Source of the DNA: Syntrophaceae bacterium CG2_30_58_14
GTDB lineage: Bacteria; Desulfobacterota; Syntrophia; Syntrophales; UBA5619
Direction: 5' to 3'
Assembly (NCBI GenBank): GCA_001873745.1
Contig: MNZQ01000003.1
Location: forward strand, 1 to 43,238
Length of the DNA: 43,238 nucleotides
This document shows, piece by piece, positions 15,619 through 24,755 of this stretch. Made by a program: the position numbers and the translations under genes. Each line of letters starts with the position of its first letter. The first letter of the stretch is position 1. The notes beneath the pieces were generated by a model that was given only the letters and a program-made list of their open reading frames with translations, made no database searches and had not been told where the DNA came from.

Positions 15619-16080
15619 ATGAAAAAAGGAGACAGGGTTTTTTCTATCATCTGTATGGGGCTCAGCCTCTGGCTCATACTTGAATCGCGGAGATTCGATT
15701 ATCTATCCAAATTTGGACCGGGACCCGGTTTTTTGCCGTTCTGGCTGGGGATCATCCTCGGATTGATTGCCCTGTTTGCATTTGTCAATACCTTCAGATG
15801 GAAACGAAAGTACGAAGGGGATGAACCGCGCCTGCCCGGTTGGGGATCGCTGAAACGGGTTGGGATAATCATGCTGATCATGGCCGGGTTTGCCCTTTTC
15901 GTGAACAGTCTTGGATTTATCCTTACCGTGTTTTTTTTCGTAACGATTCTGCTATTTGTCTTGGAGGGGGTTGGTTTTTTGAAAAGCCTGTTTTATGGTC
16001 TGACGTTCAGCGCCTCTGTTTTTCTTATTTTTCGTTACTGGATGGAACTTGACCTTCCCAAAGGTCTTCTGGGGATTTGA
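15619..16080 (+). CDS. tctB: TctB-family small membrane subunit of TTT transporter
   Basis: A 153-residue TctB-family protein beginning MKKGDRVFSIICMGLSLWLI. It has the conserved GPGPGFLPFWLGIILG segment (about residues 33-48), four membrane helices and an end of LDLPKGLLGI, as is typical. It closely resembles the TctB at 24756-25217 in sequence layout (both have a GPGF(L/M)PFW turn and an LPKG(L/F)LGI ending), more than the one at 434-883. It lies 13 bases ahead of tctA. It appears intact although the upstream tctC is broken. Confidence 0.88.
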   Translation: MKKGDRVFSIICMGLSLWLILESRRFDYLSKFGPGPGFLPFWLGIILGLIALFAFVNTFRWKRKYEGDEPRLPGWGSLKRVGIIMLIMAGFALFVNSLGFILTVFFFVTILLFVLEGVGFLKSLFYGLTFSASVFLIFRYWMELDLPKGLLGI

Positions 16081-16093
16081 AGGAGAGGGCTCA

Positions 16094-17599
16094 ATGGATG
16101 CTTTTCACAGTTTGATGCAGGGATTTTCGACGGTGATCACCCCGTTTAACATGGGGATGGCCGTCCTGGGCTGTTTTTTCGGCACGCTTGTGGGAATTCT
16201 GCCCGGTCTGGGGCCCTCGGCCACGATTGCAATGCTCCTCCCCCTCACCTTCGGCATGGATGCCACCTCCGCCATGATCATGATGTGTGCGATCTATTAT
16301 GGCGCCATGTATGGCGGATCAACGACGTCGATCCTGGTCAATGTTCCGGGTGAAAGCGCTTCCGTGGTCACCACCTTTGACGGGTACCAGATGGCGCGTC
16401 AGGGGCGCGGCGGGGTGGCTTTGGGGATTTCCGCGATTGGATCCTTTATCGCGGGCATTCTCGGGACGTTTGCCTTGATCTTTGTCTGTGTTCCCCTGTC
16501 GGCGTTCACACTGAAGTTCGGACCGGCGGAATATTTCAGCCTGATCGTGATGGGGATGCTGTGCATTGTTTTTGTCGGCGGAAAATCGATATCGAAATCA
16601 TTGATGAGCGGCGTGATCGGGATGGCTCTCGGGACAATCGGTATTGACGTAATTCAGGGGGCGCCCCGGTTCGTGTACGATTTACCCGAATTGATGGACG
16701 GGGTCTCCTTTATTGTGGTGGTCATGGGTCTGTTCGGTATCGGAGAGGTTCTCGTTTCCGCGGAAGAGCGGATGAAAATAAAACCGATCAGCGTGAAACT
16801 CAAGGATCTTTGGCCGACAATCGCCGATGTTTGGCAATGCAAATGGGCGATACTCAGGGGTACGGCGGTCGGCTTTTTTATCGGCGCCCTGCCCGGAGCG
16901 GGTGCGACCATCGCCTCGTTTCTCGCCTACGGAATCGAAAAAGGCGTTGCCAAGCATCCCGAACGTTTTGGCAAGGGCGCCATCGAGGGGGTAGCCGGAC
17001 CGGAGTCCGCCAATAATGCGGCCAGTTCCGGCGCCTTTGTACCGCTGCTCGCCCTTGGGATTCCGGGTTCCGGCGCCACCGCGGTCATGCTGGGCGCACT
17101 GATGCTTTACGGGTTGAAACCCGGCCCCATGCTGTTTCATACGAATCCCGATTTTGTGTGGGCGGTCATCGCCAGCATGTTTATCGGGAACGTCATCCTG
17201 ATTTTCATGAACCTTCCCATGATTCCCTTTTTTGCGATGGGCTTGCGTATTCCTTACCGATACCTCTATCCGGCGATCCTGCTGATCTGCATCATCGGGG
17301 CATACTCGCTCAGCAGCAGCGTCTATGATGTCTGGGTGATGCTGATTTTCGGCGTGTTCGGATATTTCATGAAAAAATATGACATCCCCGGAGGCCCCAT
17401 GGTCGTCGCCTTGGTGCTGGGACCCATGCTGGAGTACAATCTCTATCGCGCTCTGGCTCTCTCCCGGGGAGATATGACCACGTTTGTCACCCGACCGATT
17501 TCAGGAACGCTGTTGGCCATAGCCGCAATAATGATCGTCGTGGTGACCTTTAAAGCCGTCAGGATGAAAAGGGCCCTGATTGAGGAGAAGGACGAATGA
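16094..17599 (+). CDS. tctA: TctA-family large membrane subunit of TTT transporter
   Basis: A 501-residue TctA with [20 protein letters not shown] at about residues 35-54, [20 protein letters not shown] at about 73-92 and the second-half loop [13 protein letters not shown] near 270. The start at 16094 follows GAAGGAGAGG; an in-frame ATG at 16049 would overlap tctB. This copy and the one at 23230-24735 share long stretches such as FGMDAT(S/P)AMIMMCA and [11 protein letters not shown]-type segments, so they look like recent relatives. With its own tctC broken, it may be idle or may use a binding protein encoded elsewhere, for instance the one at 25260-26234. Confidence 0.93.
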   Translation: MDAFHSLMQGFSTVITPFNMGMAVLGCFFGTLVGILPGLGPSATIAMLLPLTFGMDATSAMIMMCAIYYGAMYGGSTTSILVNVPGESASVVTTFDGYQMARQGRGGVALGISAIGSFIAGILGTFALIFVCVPLSAFTLKFGPAEYFSLIVMGMLCIVFVGGKSISKSLMSGVIGMALGTIGIDVIQGAPRFVYDLPELMDGVSFIVVVMGLFGIGEVLVSAEERMKIKPISVKLKDLWPTIADVWQCKWAILRGTAVGFFIGALPGAGATIASFLAYGIEKGVAKHPERFGKGAIEGVAGPESANNAASSGAFVPLLALGIPGSGATAVMLGALMLYGLKPGPMLFHTNPDFVWAVIASMFIGNVILIFMNLPMIPFFAMGLRIPYRYLYPAILLICIIGAYSLSSSVYDVWVMLIFGVFGYFMKKYDIPGGPMVVALVLGPMLEYNLYRALALSRGDMTTFVTRPISGTLLAIAAIMIVVVTFKAVRMKRALIEEKDE

Positions 17600-17615
17600 T
17601 GACGGGAGGTGTGCC

Positions 17616-18350
17616 ATGCTGATTGACAAGGAAAAGTGCATCGGATGCGAGGAGTGCCATCCCTATTGCCCGGTTGGCGCAATCGCAGCGGTGGAGTGGG
17701 AAGGGAGAGCGGTCAGTGAGATCGATCAGGTGGAGTGTGTGGAGTGCGGATGCTGTTACAAGAGATCCGGCGTCTGCCCGGTCGACGCGATTTATATGCC
17801 GAAATTGGAATGGCCGCGATCCATCCGGGAACCGTTCAGCAATCCCCATATCAAACATCCCTCGACGACCGGTCAGGGAAGGGGAACGGAAGAGATGAAG
17901 ACCAACGATGTGACCGGCCGGTTTCCCTTTGGAATGGCCGGCGTTGCGGTCGAAATGGGTCGCCCCGGCGTCGGCACATCGTTCAGAGACCTGCAGACGG
18001 TGGCCATGGCCATCGCCCGGTTGGGGGTTGAGTTTGAACCCAACAATCCCGTGGCGGAACTGATGGCCGATCCCAAGACGGGAAAGCTCCATGAGCAGGT
18101 GCTGAATGAAAAGGTGCTTTCCGCAATCCTCGAATTCAAGATCAAAACGGAAAAATTGCGGGAAGTTCTTGTAGCCATAAAAGATGTATCGGCAAAAATC
18201 GATACGGTCTTTTCTCTCGATCTGATCAGTCGCGTTTATCCGGATGGAACCACGCCGGCGCTGGCCATTGCCAAAGACGCCGGATTTACTCCCAGACCGA
18301 ACACCAAGACGAACGTGGGCCTCGGCCGGCCGCTGTTCAAGGAGGCATAA
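17616..18350 (+). CDS. 2[4Fe-4S] ferredoxin-domain protein, module copy 2
   Basis: A 244-residue paralogue of the proteins at 13284-14006 and 27072-27794. Cluster ligands are C8, C11, C14, C18 and C41, C44, C47, C54, with an extra Cys at 46 and a CP ending in the second motif. The rest carries RGTEEMKTNDVTGRF (about 95-110), GRPGVGTSFRDLQ, NEKVLSAILEFKI and TKTNVGLGRP at the end. The start at 17616 has a GGGAGGTG site and follows tctA by 16 bases, so in this operon the module appears both before and after the transporter genes. Likely a cytoplasmic electron carrier to the partner encoded one base downstream. Confidence 0.87.
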   Translation: MLIDKEKCIGCEECHPYCPVGAIAAVEWEGRAVSEIDQVECVECGCCYKRSGVCPVDAIYMPKLEWPRSIREPFSNPHIKHPSTTGQGRGTEEMKTNDVTGRFPFGMAGVAVEMGRPGVGTSFRDLQTVAMAIARLGVEFEPNNPVAELMADPKTGKLHEQVLNEKVLSAILEFKIKTEKLREVLVAIKDVSAKIDTVFSLDLISRVYPDGTTPALAIAKDAGFTPRPNTKTNVGLGRPLFKEA

Positions 18351-18351
18351 C

Positions 18352-19017
18352 ATGACGCACACATTGCACCGGCAGGGGAGTGTCGAAGATCTCCATGAGG
18401 ACTATGTCCTGCTGATTCGGACGTCCCGCTTTGTGAACCATGAGGGATCGGAGAAAACCATGCAGCAGATCTGGGAGGTGATCTCCCATTATGAGCAGGA
18501 TCTGGTGAATTTCGGCAATCATAATCCCAACTGGGATGGGGGCGAGCTGTACGACATGGAAGCCTTGAAGAAGGCCAAGAGCCGGATCATCCACGTGGTC
18601 TTCAGGGATCGCGAGAGGATCAAGGCGTGCCTGAAAGAGATCAAGGAGCGGGATTTCGGCATTTCCACCGTGGTGTCGGGATTATGCGGGGAGACGGAAA
18701 AGATATGTTCGGAAATCGGCCTGCACCCCCATACGGTGAACTATTCCCTGGGCGTTCACGGCAGGACGGAGCGGCTGCCGAAAGGGGAAACCCTGGAAAT
18801 CCATACGATGTGCGGGCATGCCATGGTCTCCTACCATCTGATTGACCATATGGTCAAAGAGATCCGTCGGGGGAAAATGACCTGCAAAGCGGCAGCCAGG
18901 AAGCTCTCCCGGATGTGCGACTGCGGCATCTTCAATACCTATCGGGCGGAAAAACTGCTGATGAAAATGACGGCCGGACGCCCTGAAGAGATCTCAATCG
19001 GTGGCGATGATGCCTGA
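18352..19017 (+). CDS. Cys/His-motif partner protein, module copy 2
   Basis: A 221-residue paralogue of the partner proteins at 14029-14709 and 26408-27061. It begins MTHTLHRQGSVEDL and contains DFGISTVVSGLCGE (about 101-114), HPHTVNYSLGVHG (about 125-137), HTMCGHAMVSYHLID (151-165) and MCDCGIFNTYRAEKLL (188-203). C154, H156, C189 and C191 are the conserved candidate ligands. The coding region begins one base after the stop of the ferredoxin gene, whose GGAGG serves as ribosome-binding site, so the two are translationally coupled and probably made in equal amounts. No known family recognised. Confidence 0.82.
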   Translation: MTHTLHRQGSVEDLHEDYVLLIRTSRFVNHEGSEKTMQQIWEVISHYEQDLVNFGNHNPNWDGGELYDMEALKKAKSRIIHVVFRDRERIKACLKEIKERDFGISTVVSGLCGETEKICSEIGLHPHTVNYSLGVHGRTERLPKGETLEIHTMCGHAMVSYHLIDHMVKEIRRGKMTCKAAARKLSRMCDCGIFNTYRAEKLLMKMTAGRPEEISIGGDDA

Positions 19018-19043
19018 CGACAATATGTGACCTTTATTGAAAG

Positions 19044-19136
19044 ATACCCCACTTTGTCATTCCCGCGGAAGCGGGAATCCAGAAGATCCTGAAAAGGCGG
19101 GATTCCTGTTTCCGCAGGAATAACGATTTGCCAGGT
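19044..19136 (+). repeat. Dispersed palindromic repeat, family 1, copy b
   Basis: Same element as at 3111-3204: starts ATACCCCACTTTGTCATTCC, holds a GCGGAAGCGGGAATCC-type palindrome, then TTCCTGTTTCCGCAGGAA and CGATTTGCC. It sits between the partner gene and the M29-like gene, where it may separate the two transcripts or form RNA structure. Confidence 0.8.
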
Positions 19137-19184
19137 TTCGGTAGAAATTCCAGATCTTGAAATAACTTCGGAGGAGATGGACGG

Positions 19185-20159
19185 ATGCTCAACGAGGAAC
19201 GGATGGTTCAGGTGGCCGAGCAGGTTGTGACGCAGGTTCTGGCCCTTAAGCCGGGGGAGACGGTATGCCTCCTCCGGGATACGGAGGAGGATTCGAGACC
19301 CTTTGCCGAGATCCTCTCTGCGGCCGCGTGGCGGGTGGGGGCCGAACCGGTATCGCTGATTATCGTACCCCGGACGGTCGGCGGCCAGAAATTGCCCGAG
19401 CCGGTAGCGGGGGCATTCCTCCATTCCAGCGCCGTCATCAACATCGCCAAGTGGCCGATTGTGCACAGCCGGGCGGTCAGCGCCGCGCTGGGGGCCGGGG
19501 CCCGGACCTGCAATCTTCGGGGCTTCAATGACGGGATGTTAGAGAGCCCCGGGGTCACCACCGACTACGAGGCGGTCCGGCGCAACGCGCTGGCGGTCGA
19601 TTCGCTGCTCGAGAAGACCCGCGAGATCCGCTTTACCACCGCCGACGGGTGTGACCTGACCATGCAGCTCTGCGGCCGAAAAGGGAAGGCGCAGACCGGC
19701 TTTGCCGACGAACCAGGAAGGTTTTCGGGTCTTCCCGACGGGGAATCCACGGTTGCCCCGCTGGAAGGGACCACCCAGGGGTGTATTGTAAACCCCTACA
19801 TCATCGACAAGATCGGGCGGGCGGACGAGCCTTTCCGGATGGAGATCAAGGACGGCTGGATCGTGAACGTGGAAGGGGGCAAACAGGCCCGGGAATTGCT
19901 GGAGCTGTTCGAGAAGACCGATCCCAACGCCCGGCGGTTCGCCTCTCAGTTCGCCCTCGGGATGAACCCCGACTGCCGCATTATCCCCGATACGAGAGAG
20001 GTTTCCAAGAGATTGGGCACCCTGCATGTGGCGTTGGGCGACAACATCTCCCTGGGAGGGGCGATCCAGTGCGGGCTGCACATCGACATCGTCATCCTGA
20101 ATCCAACAGTCTGGCTGGACGGGAAAATTGTTTTGGAGAACGGAAAGTTGTTCATTTAG
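19185..20159 (+). CDS. M29 aminopeptidase-like / NicX-like metalloenzyme
   Basis: A 324-residue protein of the thermophilic metallo-aminopeptidase (M29) superfamily, which includes the iron enzyme 2,5-dihydroxypyridine dioxygenase NicX. The C-terminal half shows the family metal-site region: GTLHVALGDNISLGG at about residues 278-292, then LHIDIVI and PTVWLDGKIVLENG at the end. It is shorter than M29 peptidases (about 400) and nearer to NicX (about 350). The start at 19185 follows CGGAGGAG. In context (transporter, amidase, hydrolases) a role in breaking down the imported compound is likely; whether by peptide or amide hydrolysis or by ring cleavage cannot be said, and oxygen-dependent ring cleavage seems unlikely if the host is anaerobic. 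Confidence 0.72.
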   Translation: MLNEERMVQVAEQVVTQVLALKPGETVCLLRDTEEDSRPFAEILSAAAWRVGAEPVSLIIVPRTVGGQKLPEPVAGAFLHSSAVINIAKWPIVHSRAVSAALGAGARTCNLRGFNDGMLESPGVTTDYEAVRRNALAVDSLLEKTREIRFTTADGCDLTMQLCGRKGKAQTGFADEPGRFSGLPDGESTVAPLEGTTQGCIVNPYIIDKIGRADEPFRMEIKDGWIVNVEGGKQARELLELFEKTDPNARRFASQFALGMNPDCRIIPDTREVSKRLGTLHVALGDNISLGGAIQCGLHIDIVILNPTVWLDGKIVLENGKLFI

Positions 20160-20231
20160 GGGCCGGAGGAGGCGATCGCTCTTAAGACACGCCGCCCGAG
20201 GAATGAAAGGAGAGCGTGTGCGGGGTTGGAA

Positions 20232-21608
20232 ATGAAGGAAGAAAAAATGGCCGCCGGGGAAATCATCCGCCTGCTGAGCGCGTATATTGCCCGGAGCGGG
20301 GAGGCTGAACTCCCCGCTCCGGTGATCCGGAAGGATAAACATCACATCCTGGATACGTTGGGCGCGATCCTCTGCGGCTCCTGTCTCAAGCCGGGTATGC
20401 TTGCGAAGAAGTTCGTCGCGCAGCAGGGAGGGACGAGAGAGGCCCAGGTCGCCGGATCTCCCATCGTCGCCACGGCGATCAACGCCTCCTTCGCCATGGC
20501 GATGATGGCCCATTCCGATGAGACCGACGATTCCCACGAAAGGGCGGGCATGCACCCGGGCTGCGGCATCGTTCCCGCCGCGCTGGCTGTCGCGGAAAGG
20601 GAAGGGGCAGACGGATCGAGGTTTCTCAGAGGGGTCGTGGCCGGATATGACATCGGCTGCCGCATTACCCAGGCCCTGGGGGTGGAGAATATCCGCCGGC
20701 GCGCGCTTTCGCTGCACGGCATCGGCAGCAACTTCGGGGCGGCTGCCGCCGCGGCTTCGGTGATGGGGCTCAAGGAAGATCTGGTAAGGTATGTCTGGGA
20801 TTATACCGCCCAACAGGATTCGGGCAAGTATTACTGGGTGCGCGATACGGACCACGTGGAAAAGGCTTTTGTTTTCGCCGGGATGGGCGCCAGAAACGGC
20901 GTGACTTCGGCGATACTGGTGCAATCGGGGTTTACCGGGGTTGCGGATGTCTTCAGCGGCGAGCACAACTATTTTGAATCCTTTTCTCCCGTCGCCAACA
21001 CGGAATTCCTCGTCGACGGCCTGGGCGAACGCTATGAGATAGAACATACCGATATCAAGAAATTTTCCGTCGGCGCCCCGATCCAGGCCCCGCTCGACGC
21101 GCTCTTGATTCTGAGGGAAAGGCACGGCCTGACCGCGGCGAATGTGCAGGGCATCATCGCCCGCGTGCCCGACGACCGGGCGCTGATCGTTCGGGACCGA
21201 AATATGCCGGACGTGGATCTGAAACACGTTCTGGCCGTCGCCTTGATCGATGGCGACATCACCTTTTCAACCTCACACTGTTACGAAAGGATGAAGGACC
21301 CGGCTGTCCTGGAGGTCAGAAATCGGATCACGCTTGTCGGAGATCCGGAACTGAGAACGGCCAAAATCAAACGGGGCGGGATCGTGGAGATCAAGACCAC
21401 GGACGGCGCCCAATTGCGTGAGCATGTCGAACTGGTCCGCGGCAGGCCGGGAAATCCGATGTCGGATCAAGAGATTGAGCAGAAATGCGCTGACCTGATG
21501 CGGCCGGTCCTCGGCGAAAAGCGCACGCGAAGCTTGATCGCCCGGGTCTGGAATATCGAAAAGATCAAGAATGTGCGGGATCTTCGTTCTCTGCTTTCCG
21601 CTCCCTGA
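20232..21608 (+). CDS. MmgE/PrpD family protein
   Basis: A 458-residue protein of the MmgE/PrpD family, which includes 2-methylcitrate dehydratase, cis-aconitate decarboxylase and several isomerases acting on carboxylates. The N-terminal helical domain shows KHHILDTLGAILCGS (about residues 36-50), AHSDETDDSHERAGMHPGCGIVPAALA (about 97-123, the family HxGxxxxPA-type region) and the typical VVAGYDIGCRI. The C-terminal half has KKFSVGAPIQAPLDALL. Three starts are possible: TTG 20226, ATG 20232 and ATG 20247; the last has the best-spaced GAAGGAAG site. It is the last gene of the plus-strand cluster and converges on the amidase gene with a 53-base gap. Confidence 0.88.
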   Translation: MKEEKMAAGEIIRLLSAYIARSGEAELPAPVIRKDKHHILDTLGAILCGSCLKPGMLAKKFVAQQGGTREAQVAGSPIVATAINASFAMAMMAHSDETDDSHERAGMHPGCGIVPAALAVAEREGADGSRFLRGVVAGYDIGCRITQALGVENIRRRALSLHGIGSNFGAAAAAASVMGLKEDLVRYVWDYTAQQDSGKYYWVRDTDHVEKAFVFAGMGARNGVTSAILVQSGFTGVADVFSGEHNYFESFSPVANTEFLVDGLGERYEIEHTDIKKFSVGAPIQAPLDALLILRERHGLTAANVQGIIARVPDDRALIVRDRNMPDVDLKHVLAVALIDGDITFSTSHCYERMKDPAVLEVRNRITLVGDPELRTAKIKRGGIVEIKTTDGAQLREHVELVRGRPGNPMSDQEIEQKCADLMRPVLGEKRTRSLIARVWNIEKIKNVRDLRSLLSAP

Positions 21609-21653
21609 CGCTGTTCTGCTTTCGATGGTTGACGAATTCGTAATCATTCGAAC

Positions 21654-21694
21654 TTACCCTGTTATGTCATTCCGTGCTTGACACGGAATCCAGT
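21654..21694 (+). repeat. Repeat-derived sequence at the 3' end of the amidase gene
   Basis: TGTCATTCCGTGC and its complement GACACGGAATCCAG form a short palindrome of the same general style as family 1 (TGTCATTCC ... GGAATCCAG) but with different internal sequence. It overlaps the stop codon of the amidase on the minus strand and supplies the last codons of that gene. Similar repeat-like sequence continues to about 21775. Confidence 0.6.
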
Positions 21695-23152
21695 TTCTAT
21701 CGTGGTTTCCGGCTTTCGCTCGGACGAAGTCTGGATACCGGCGCCTGTCCCGGATATTGATCCAGGATTCACCGGTATGGCGGTTTGTGCTCCCCCGAGT
21801 TCAGCCCGGTTGCCCGGTTGCGCCGTGAACGCCAGGACCTTTTCGCACCAGGCGGCGACGTCGAGGAGCGTTTCCTCGCGGTAGGGCTGTGCGGCGATCT
21901 GCATCGCGAAGGGAAGGCCGTTGGCATCGAGCCCCGTTGGCAGCGACATCGCCGGGAAGCCGGCGACGCTCCAGGGCTGGTTGAAGACGCTGGAACCGGT
22001 GGAGGAGAGCCCGCGCGGCGCCGTCGTCGAGGCGATCGGCATGATCGCCGCATCCACGTCGGCCATTTGTTCGCACATCTCCCCCTGGAAGAGGATCCGG
22101 TAACGGAGATGTTCGACGTACTCGTGGCCTTGGATGGACGCTCCCTTTTCCAGACGGGCCCGGAGTTTCGGTGGGTACTCCTCCCGATGCTCCTCGAAAA
22201 GGGGCCGGTGGTAGGCGTAGAGTTCCGCCTGCTTGATGATGCCCCAGCAGGCGCCGACGAAGGCGAAGGAAGGGGGGAAGGCAAGCTCGACGATCTCCGC
22301 GCCGGCGGCCAGGAACTGCGCACGGACGGAGGCGAGGTTTGCCAGAACCTCCGGAGAGGTCTCCGCCTCAAAAAACTCGCGGATATAACCCAGACGGGGT
22401 GGGGAGCCGGCGAGCCGGGGGCGGGAGTGGACATGCGGTTCGGGCATCCTCGCAAAAGGCCGGGGCTGATTTTCTCGCATGCAGGGCCACAGGAGCGCGG
22501 CGTCGGCCACGGAGCGGGTGTGGACGCCGACGTGATCGATGGTCCAGGAGTTCGGCAGCACCCCTTCGTTGCTCACCTCGCCGTAGGTCGCCTTGAACCC
22601 GACGATCCCGTTGTAGGCGGCGGGCCGGAGCAGCGAGCCCCCCGTCTGCGTTCCGAGGGCCGCCGGGCACATGCGATCCGCCACCGCGGCGCCGGAGCCG
22701 CTGCTCGACCCCCCCGGGGTGTGTTCGGGGTTCCAGGGATTCCGGGTGATTGTGGGGTCGTTGTTGGCGAAAGGGGTTGTCTCCGTTTTGCCGAGGAAGA
22801 TCGCCCCTGCCTTCCGGAGGCGGGCGATCGCCGGGGCGTCCTCGGCGGGGATCCGGGCGGGGTAGATCGGTGTCCCGCAGCGGGTCCACTGCCCCCGGAC
22901 GTCGATGATGTCCTTCACGCCGATGGGTATCCCGTGGAGCGGCCCCTGGCGGTTTCCCGCCCGCAACTCGCGGTCGCAGCGGCGCGCCTCCGCGAGGGCA
23001 TCCTGTTCATAGACCTCGACCCAGGCGTGGATGATCTCCTCCCGCGCATGGATCCGCTCCAGGCACGATTCCATCAGTTTTTCCGCCGTCAGTTTGCCGG
23101 ACTTTATCCGTTCCCCAGCCTCCCGGACGGTCAACTCTCTCGGTTCATCCAT
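21662..23152 (-). CDS. Amidase signature family amidase
   Basis: A 496-residue amidase-signature enzyme. The Ser-Ser-Lys triad is visible: Lys in GIPIGVKDIIDV (about residue 81), Ser in ALGTQTGGSLL (about 179) and the bridging Ser in the GGSSSGSGAAVA segment (about 155). It hydrolyses an amide to acid and ammonia. The frame is open to 23194, but the extra 14 codons come from palindromic repeat family 2; the ATG at 23152 with CAGGGGG is the better start. The last 35 or so residues (from about PVNPGSISG to the end) also read like translated repeat sequence and are probably not part of the fold. It is the last gene of the minus-strand cluster, 77 bases after tctA, which suggests that the imported or internal substrate carries an amide. 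Confidence 0.9.
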   Translation of the reverse strand: MDEPRELTVREAGERIKSGKLTAEKLMESCLERIHAREEIIHAWVEVYEQDALAEARRCDRELRAGNRQGPLHGIPIGVKDIIDVRGQWTRCGTPIYPARIPAEDAPAIARLRKAGAIFLGKTETTPFANNDPTITRNPWNPEHTPGGSSSGSGAAVADRMCPAALGTQTGGSLLRPAAYNGIVGFKATYGEVSNEGVLPNSWTIDHVGVHTRSVADAALLWPCMRENQPRPFARMPEPHVHSRPRLAGSPPRLGYIREFFEAETSPEVLANLASVRAQFLAAGAEIVELAFPPSFAFVGACWGIIKQAELYAYHRPLFEEHREEYPPKLRARLEKGASIQGHEYVEHLRYRILFQGEMCEQMADVDAAIMPIASTTAPRGLSSTGSSVFNQPWSVAGFPAMSLPTGLDANGLPFAMQIAAQPYREETLLDVAAWCEKVLAFTAQPGNRAELGGAQTAIPVNPGSISGTGAGIQTSSERKPETTIETGFRVKHGMT

Positions 23153-23165
23153 AAGCGCCCCCTGA

Positions 23166-23226
23166 ATAACCCCCATGCCCAGGCGCGGGCACAACGAAAC
23201 ATGAAAATCCCCCCGTGCCCCCCTTT
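23166..23226 (-). repeat. C/G-run palindromic repeat, family 2, copy b (half element)
   Basis: Reads ATAACCCCCATGCCCAGG, then ACAACGAAACATGAAAATCC, a run of C and CCCCCCTTT, matching the flank and first arm of the element at 3687-3772 (its reverse strand) and stopping at the centre of the palindrome. It lies between tctA and the amidase gene. Confidence 0.75.
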
Positions 23227-23229
23227 AGC

Positions 23230-24735
23230 TCAATTCTGCTCGTCCTTGACCATCGCCCTCGCCCGCTTGACGGCCTTCGTTCCGACGGCGATGCACATGA
23301 TCAGGCTGATCGCCAGCAGCGTGCCCGAGATCGGGCGCGTGATGAACACCAGCATGCTCCCGTGGGAGAGGTTGAGGGCCTGGTAGAGGGCCCTCTCCAT
23401 CATCGGTCCGAGAAGGAGGGCGAGCAGCATCGGCGCGGGGGGGATATCCGCCCTCTTCATGAAATAGCCGGCGACGCCGAAGATCAACATCATCCCGACG
23501 TCGAAGAGACTGGTGCTGATCGCGTAGGCGCCGATGACGCAGATGATGAGGATCGCCGGGTAGATGAGGGCGTAGGAGATCCGAAGCAGCGAGGCGAAGA
23601 GCGGCACCATCGGGAGGTTCATGATGATCAGGATCACGTTCCCGATGAACATCGAGGCCATGACCGCCCAGACGAAATCGGCGTTCTCGATGAAGAGCAT
23701 GGGGCCGGGTTTGAGGCCGTAAAGAATGAGCGCCCCCAGCATGACCGCCGTGGCCCCCGATCCGGGGATCCCTAAGGCGAACATCGGGACCATCGCCCCG
23801 GAGGTTGCCGCGTTGTTGGAGGACTCCGGTCCCGCGACCCCTTCGAGAACCCCCGTGCCGAATGTCTCGGGGTGCTTGTGGACGCTCTTCTCGATGCCGT
23901 AAGTCACGAAGGAGGCGATCGTCGGCCCGGCGCCGGGAAGGACGCCGATGATGAAGCCGATGAGCGTCCCCCGGAGGATGGCCCATTTGCACTGGAGGAT
24001 CTCTTTGAGGGAGGGGAAGAGTTCCCGGAATTTGACCTTGATCGGCTCCACCTTCATGAACTCCTCGGCGGAGACGAGGACCTCGGCGATGCCGAAGGTC
24101 CCCATGACGAGGACGACGAAATCGATGCCGTCTAAGAGCTCGGCGGTCCCATAGGTAAAACGATCCTTTCCTTCGACGATGTCGGTTCCGACGCAGCCGA
24201 GGCCGAGGCCGATCATGGCGCTCATCAGGGATTTCGGGATCGATTTGCCGCCGACGAAGATGATCGTCAGCATCCCCATGACGATGAGGCTGAAGAATTC
24301 AGCCGGGCCGAATTGGAGACTGAACTCGGCGAGCGGCACAGCGGCGACGACGAGGCCGATCGTCCCCAGGATGCCGGCAACGAAGGAGCCGATGGCCGAG
24401 AGGCCGAGGGCCGTTCCCGCTTTCCCCTGTATGGCGAGCTGGTGACCCTCGATCGCCGTGATGACCGACGAGGATTCCCCGGGGACGTTGATCAGGATCG
24501 AGGTGGTGGAGCCGCCGTACATCGCCCCGTAGTAAACCGCGCACATCATGATCATGGCGGGGGTGGCGTCCATGCCGAAGGTGATCGGCAGCAGGATGGC
24601 GATCGTCGCCGAGGGGCCGAGACCGGGGAGGATTCCAACCAACGTTCCGAGCAGACAGCCGAGGAGGGCCATCCAGAGTTTATAAGGGGTCAGGCAGGTG
24701 GCGAAGCCGCCCATTAAACCTTCCAGGATATCCAT
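23230..24735 (-). CDS. tctA: TctA-family large membrane subunit of TTT transporter
   Basis: A 501-residue TctA with [20 protein letters not shown] at about residues 35-54, [20 protein letters not shown] at about 73-92 and GVLPGAGPTIASF near 270. Length is normal, with ten or more membrane segments and a short charged C-terminus (KDEQN). It is close to the TctA at 16094-17599. The ATG follows AAAAGGAGACG. It is 20 bases downstream of tctB in an intact tctCBA set, the only complete one within the window. Confidence 0.94.
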   Translation of the reverse strand: MDILEGLMGGFATCLTPYKLWMALLGCLLGTLVGILPGLGPSATIAILLPITFGMDATPAMIMMCAVYYGAMYGGSTTSILINVPGESSSVITAIEGHQLAIQGKAGTALGLSAIGSFVAGILGTIGLVVAAVPLAEFSLQFGPAEFFSLIVMGMLTIIFVGGKSIPKSLMSAMIGLGLGCVGTDIVEGKDRFTYGTAELLDGIDFVVLVMGTFGIAEVLVSAEEFMKVEPIKVKFRELFPSLKEILQCKWAILRGTLIGFIIGVLPGAGPTIASFVTYGIEKSVHKHPETFGTGVLEGVAGPESSNNAATSGAMVPMFALGIPGSGATAVMLGALILYGLKPGPMLFIENADFVWAVMASMFIGNVILIIMNLPMVPLFASLLRISYALIYPAILIICVIGAYAISTSLFDVGMMLIFGVAGYFMKRADIPPAPMLLALLLGPMMERALYQALNLSHGSMLVFITRPISGTLLAISLIMCIAVGTKAVKRARAMVKDEQN

Positions 24736-24755
24736 TTTGTATGCGTCTCCTTTTG

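Noticed and set aside
19539-21227. A 562-codon open frame opposite the M29-like and MmgE/PrpD genes
   Set aside because: Spans two unrelated real genes on the other strand and has no recognisable domain or ribosome-binding site.
23153-23194. Longer amidase start (14 extra codons)
   Set aside because: The extra codons lie in palindromic repeat family 2 and a better ribosome-binding site serves the ATG at 23152.
21785-23386. A 533-codon open frame opposite the amidase
   Set aside because: Antisense to an enzyme with a full catalytic triad; composition is a shadow.
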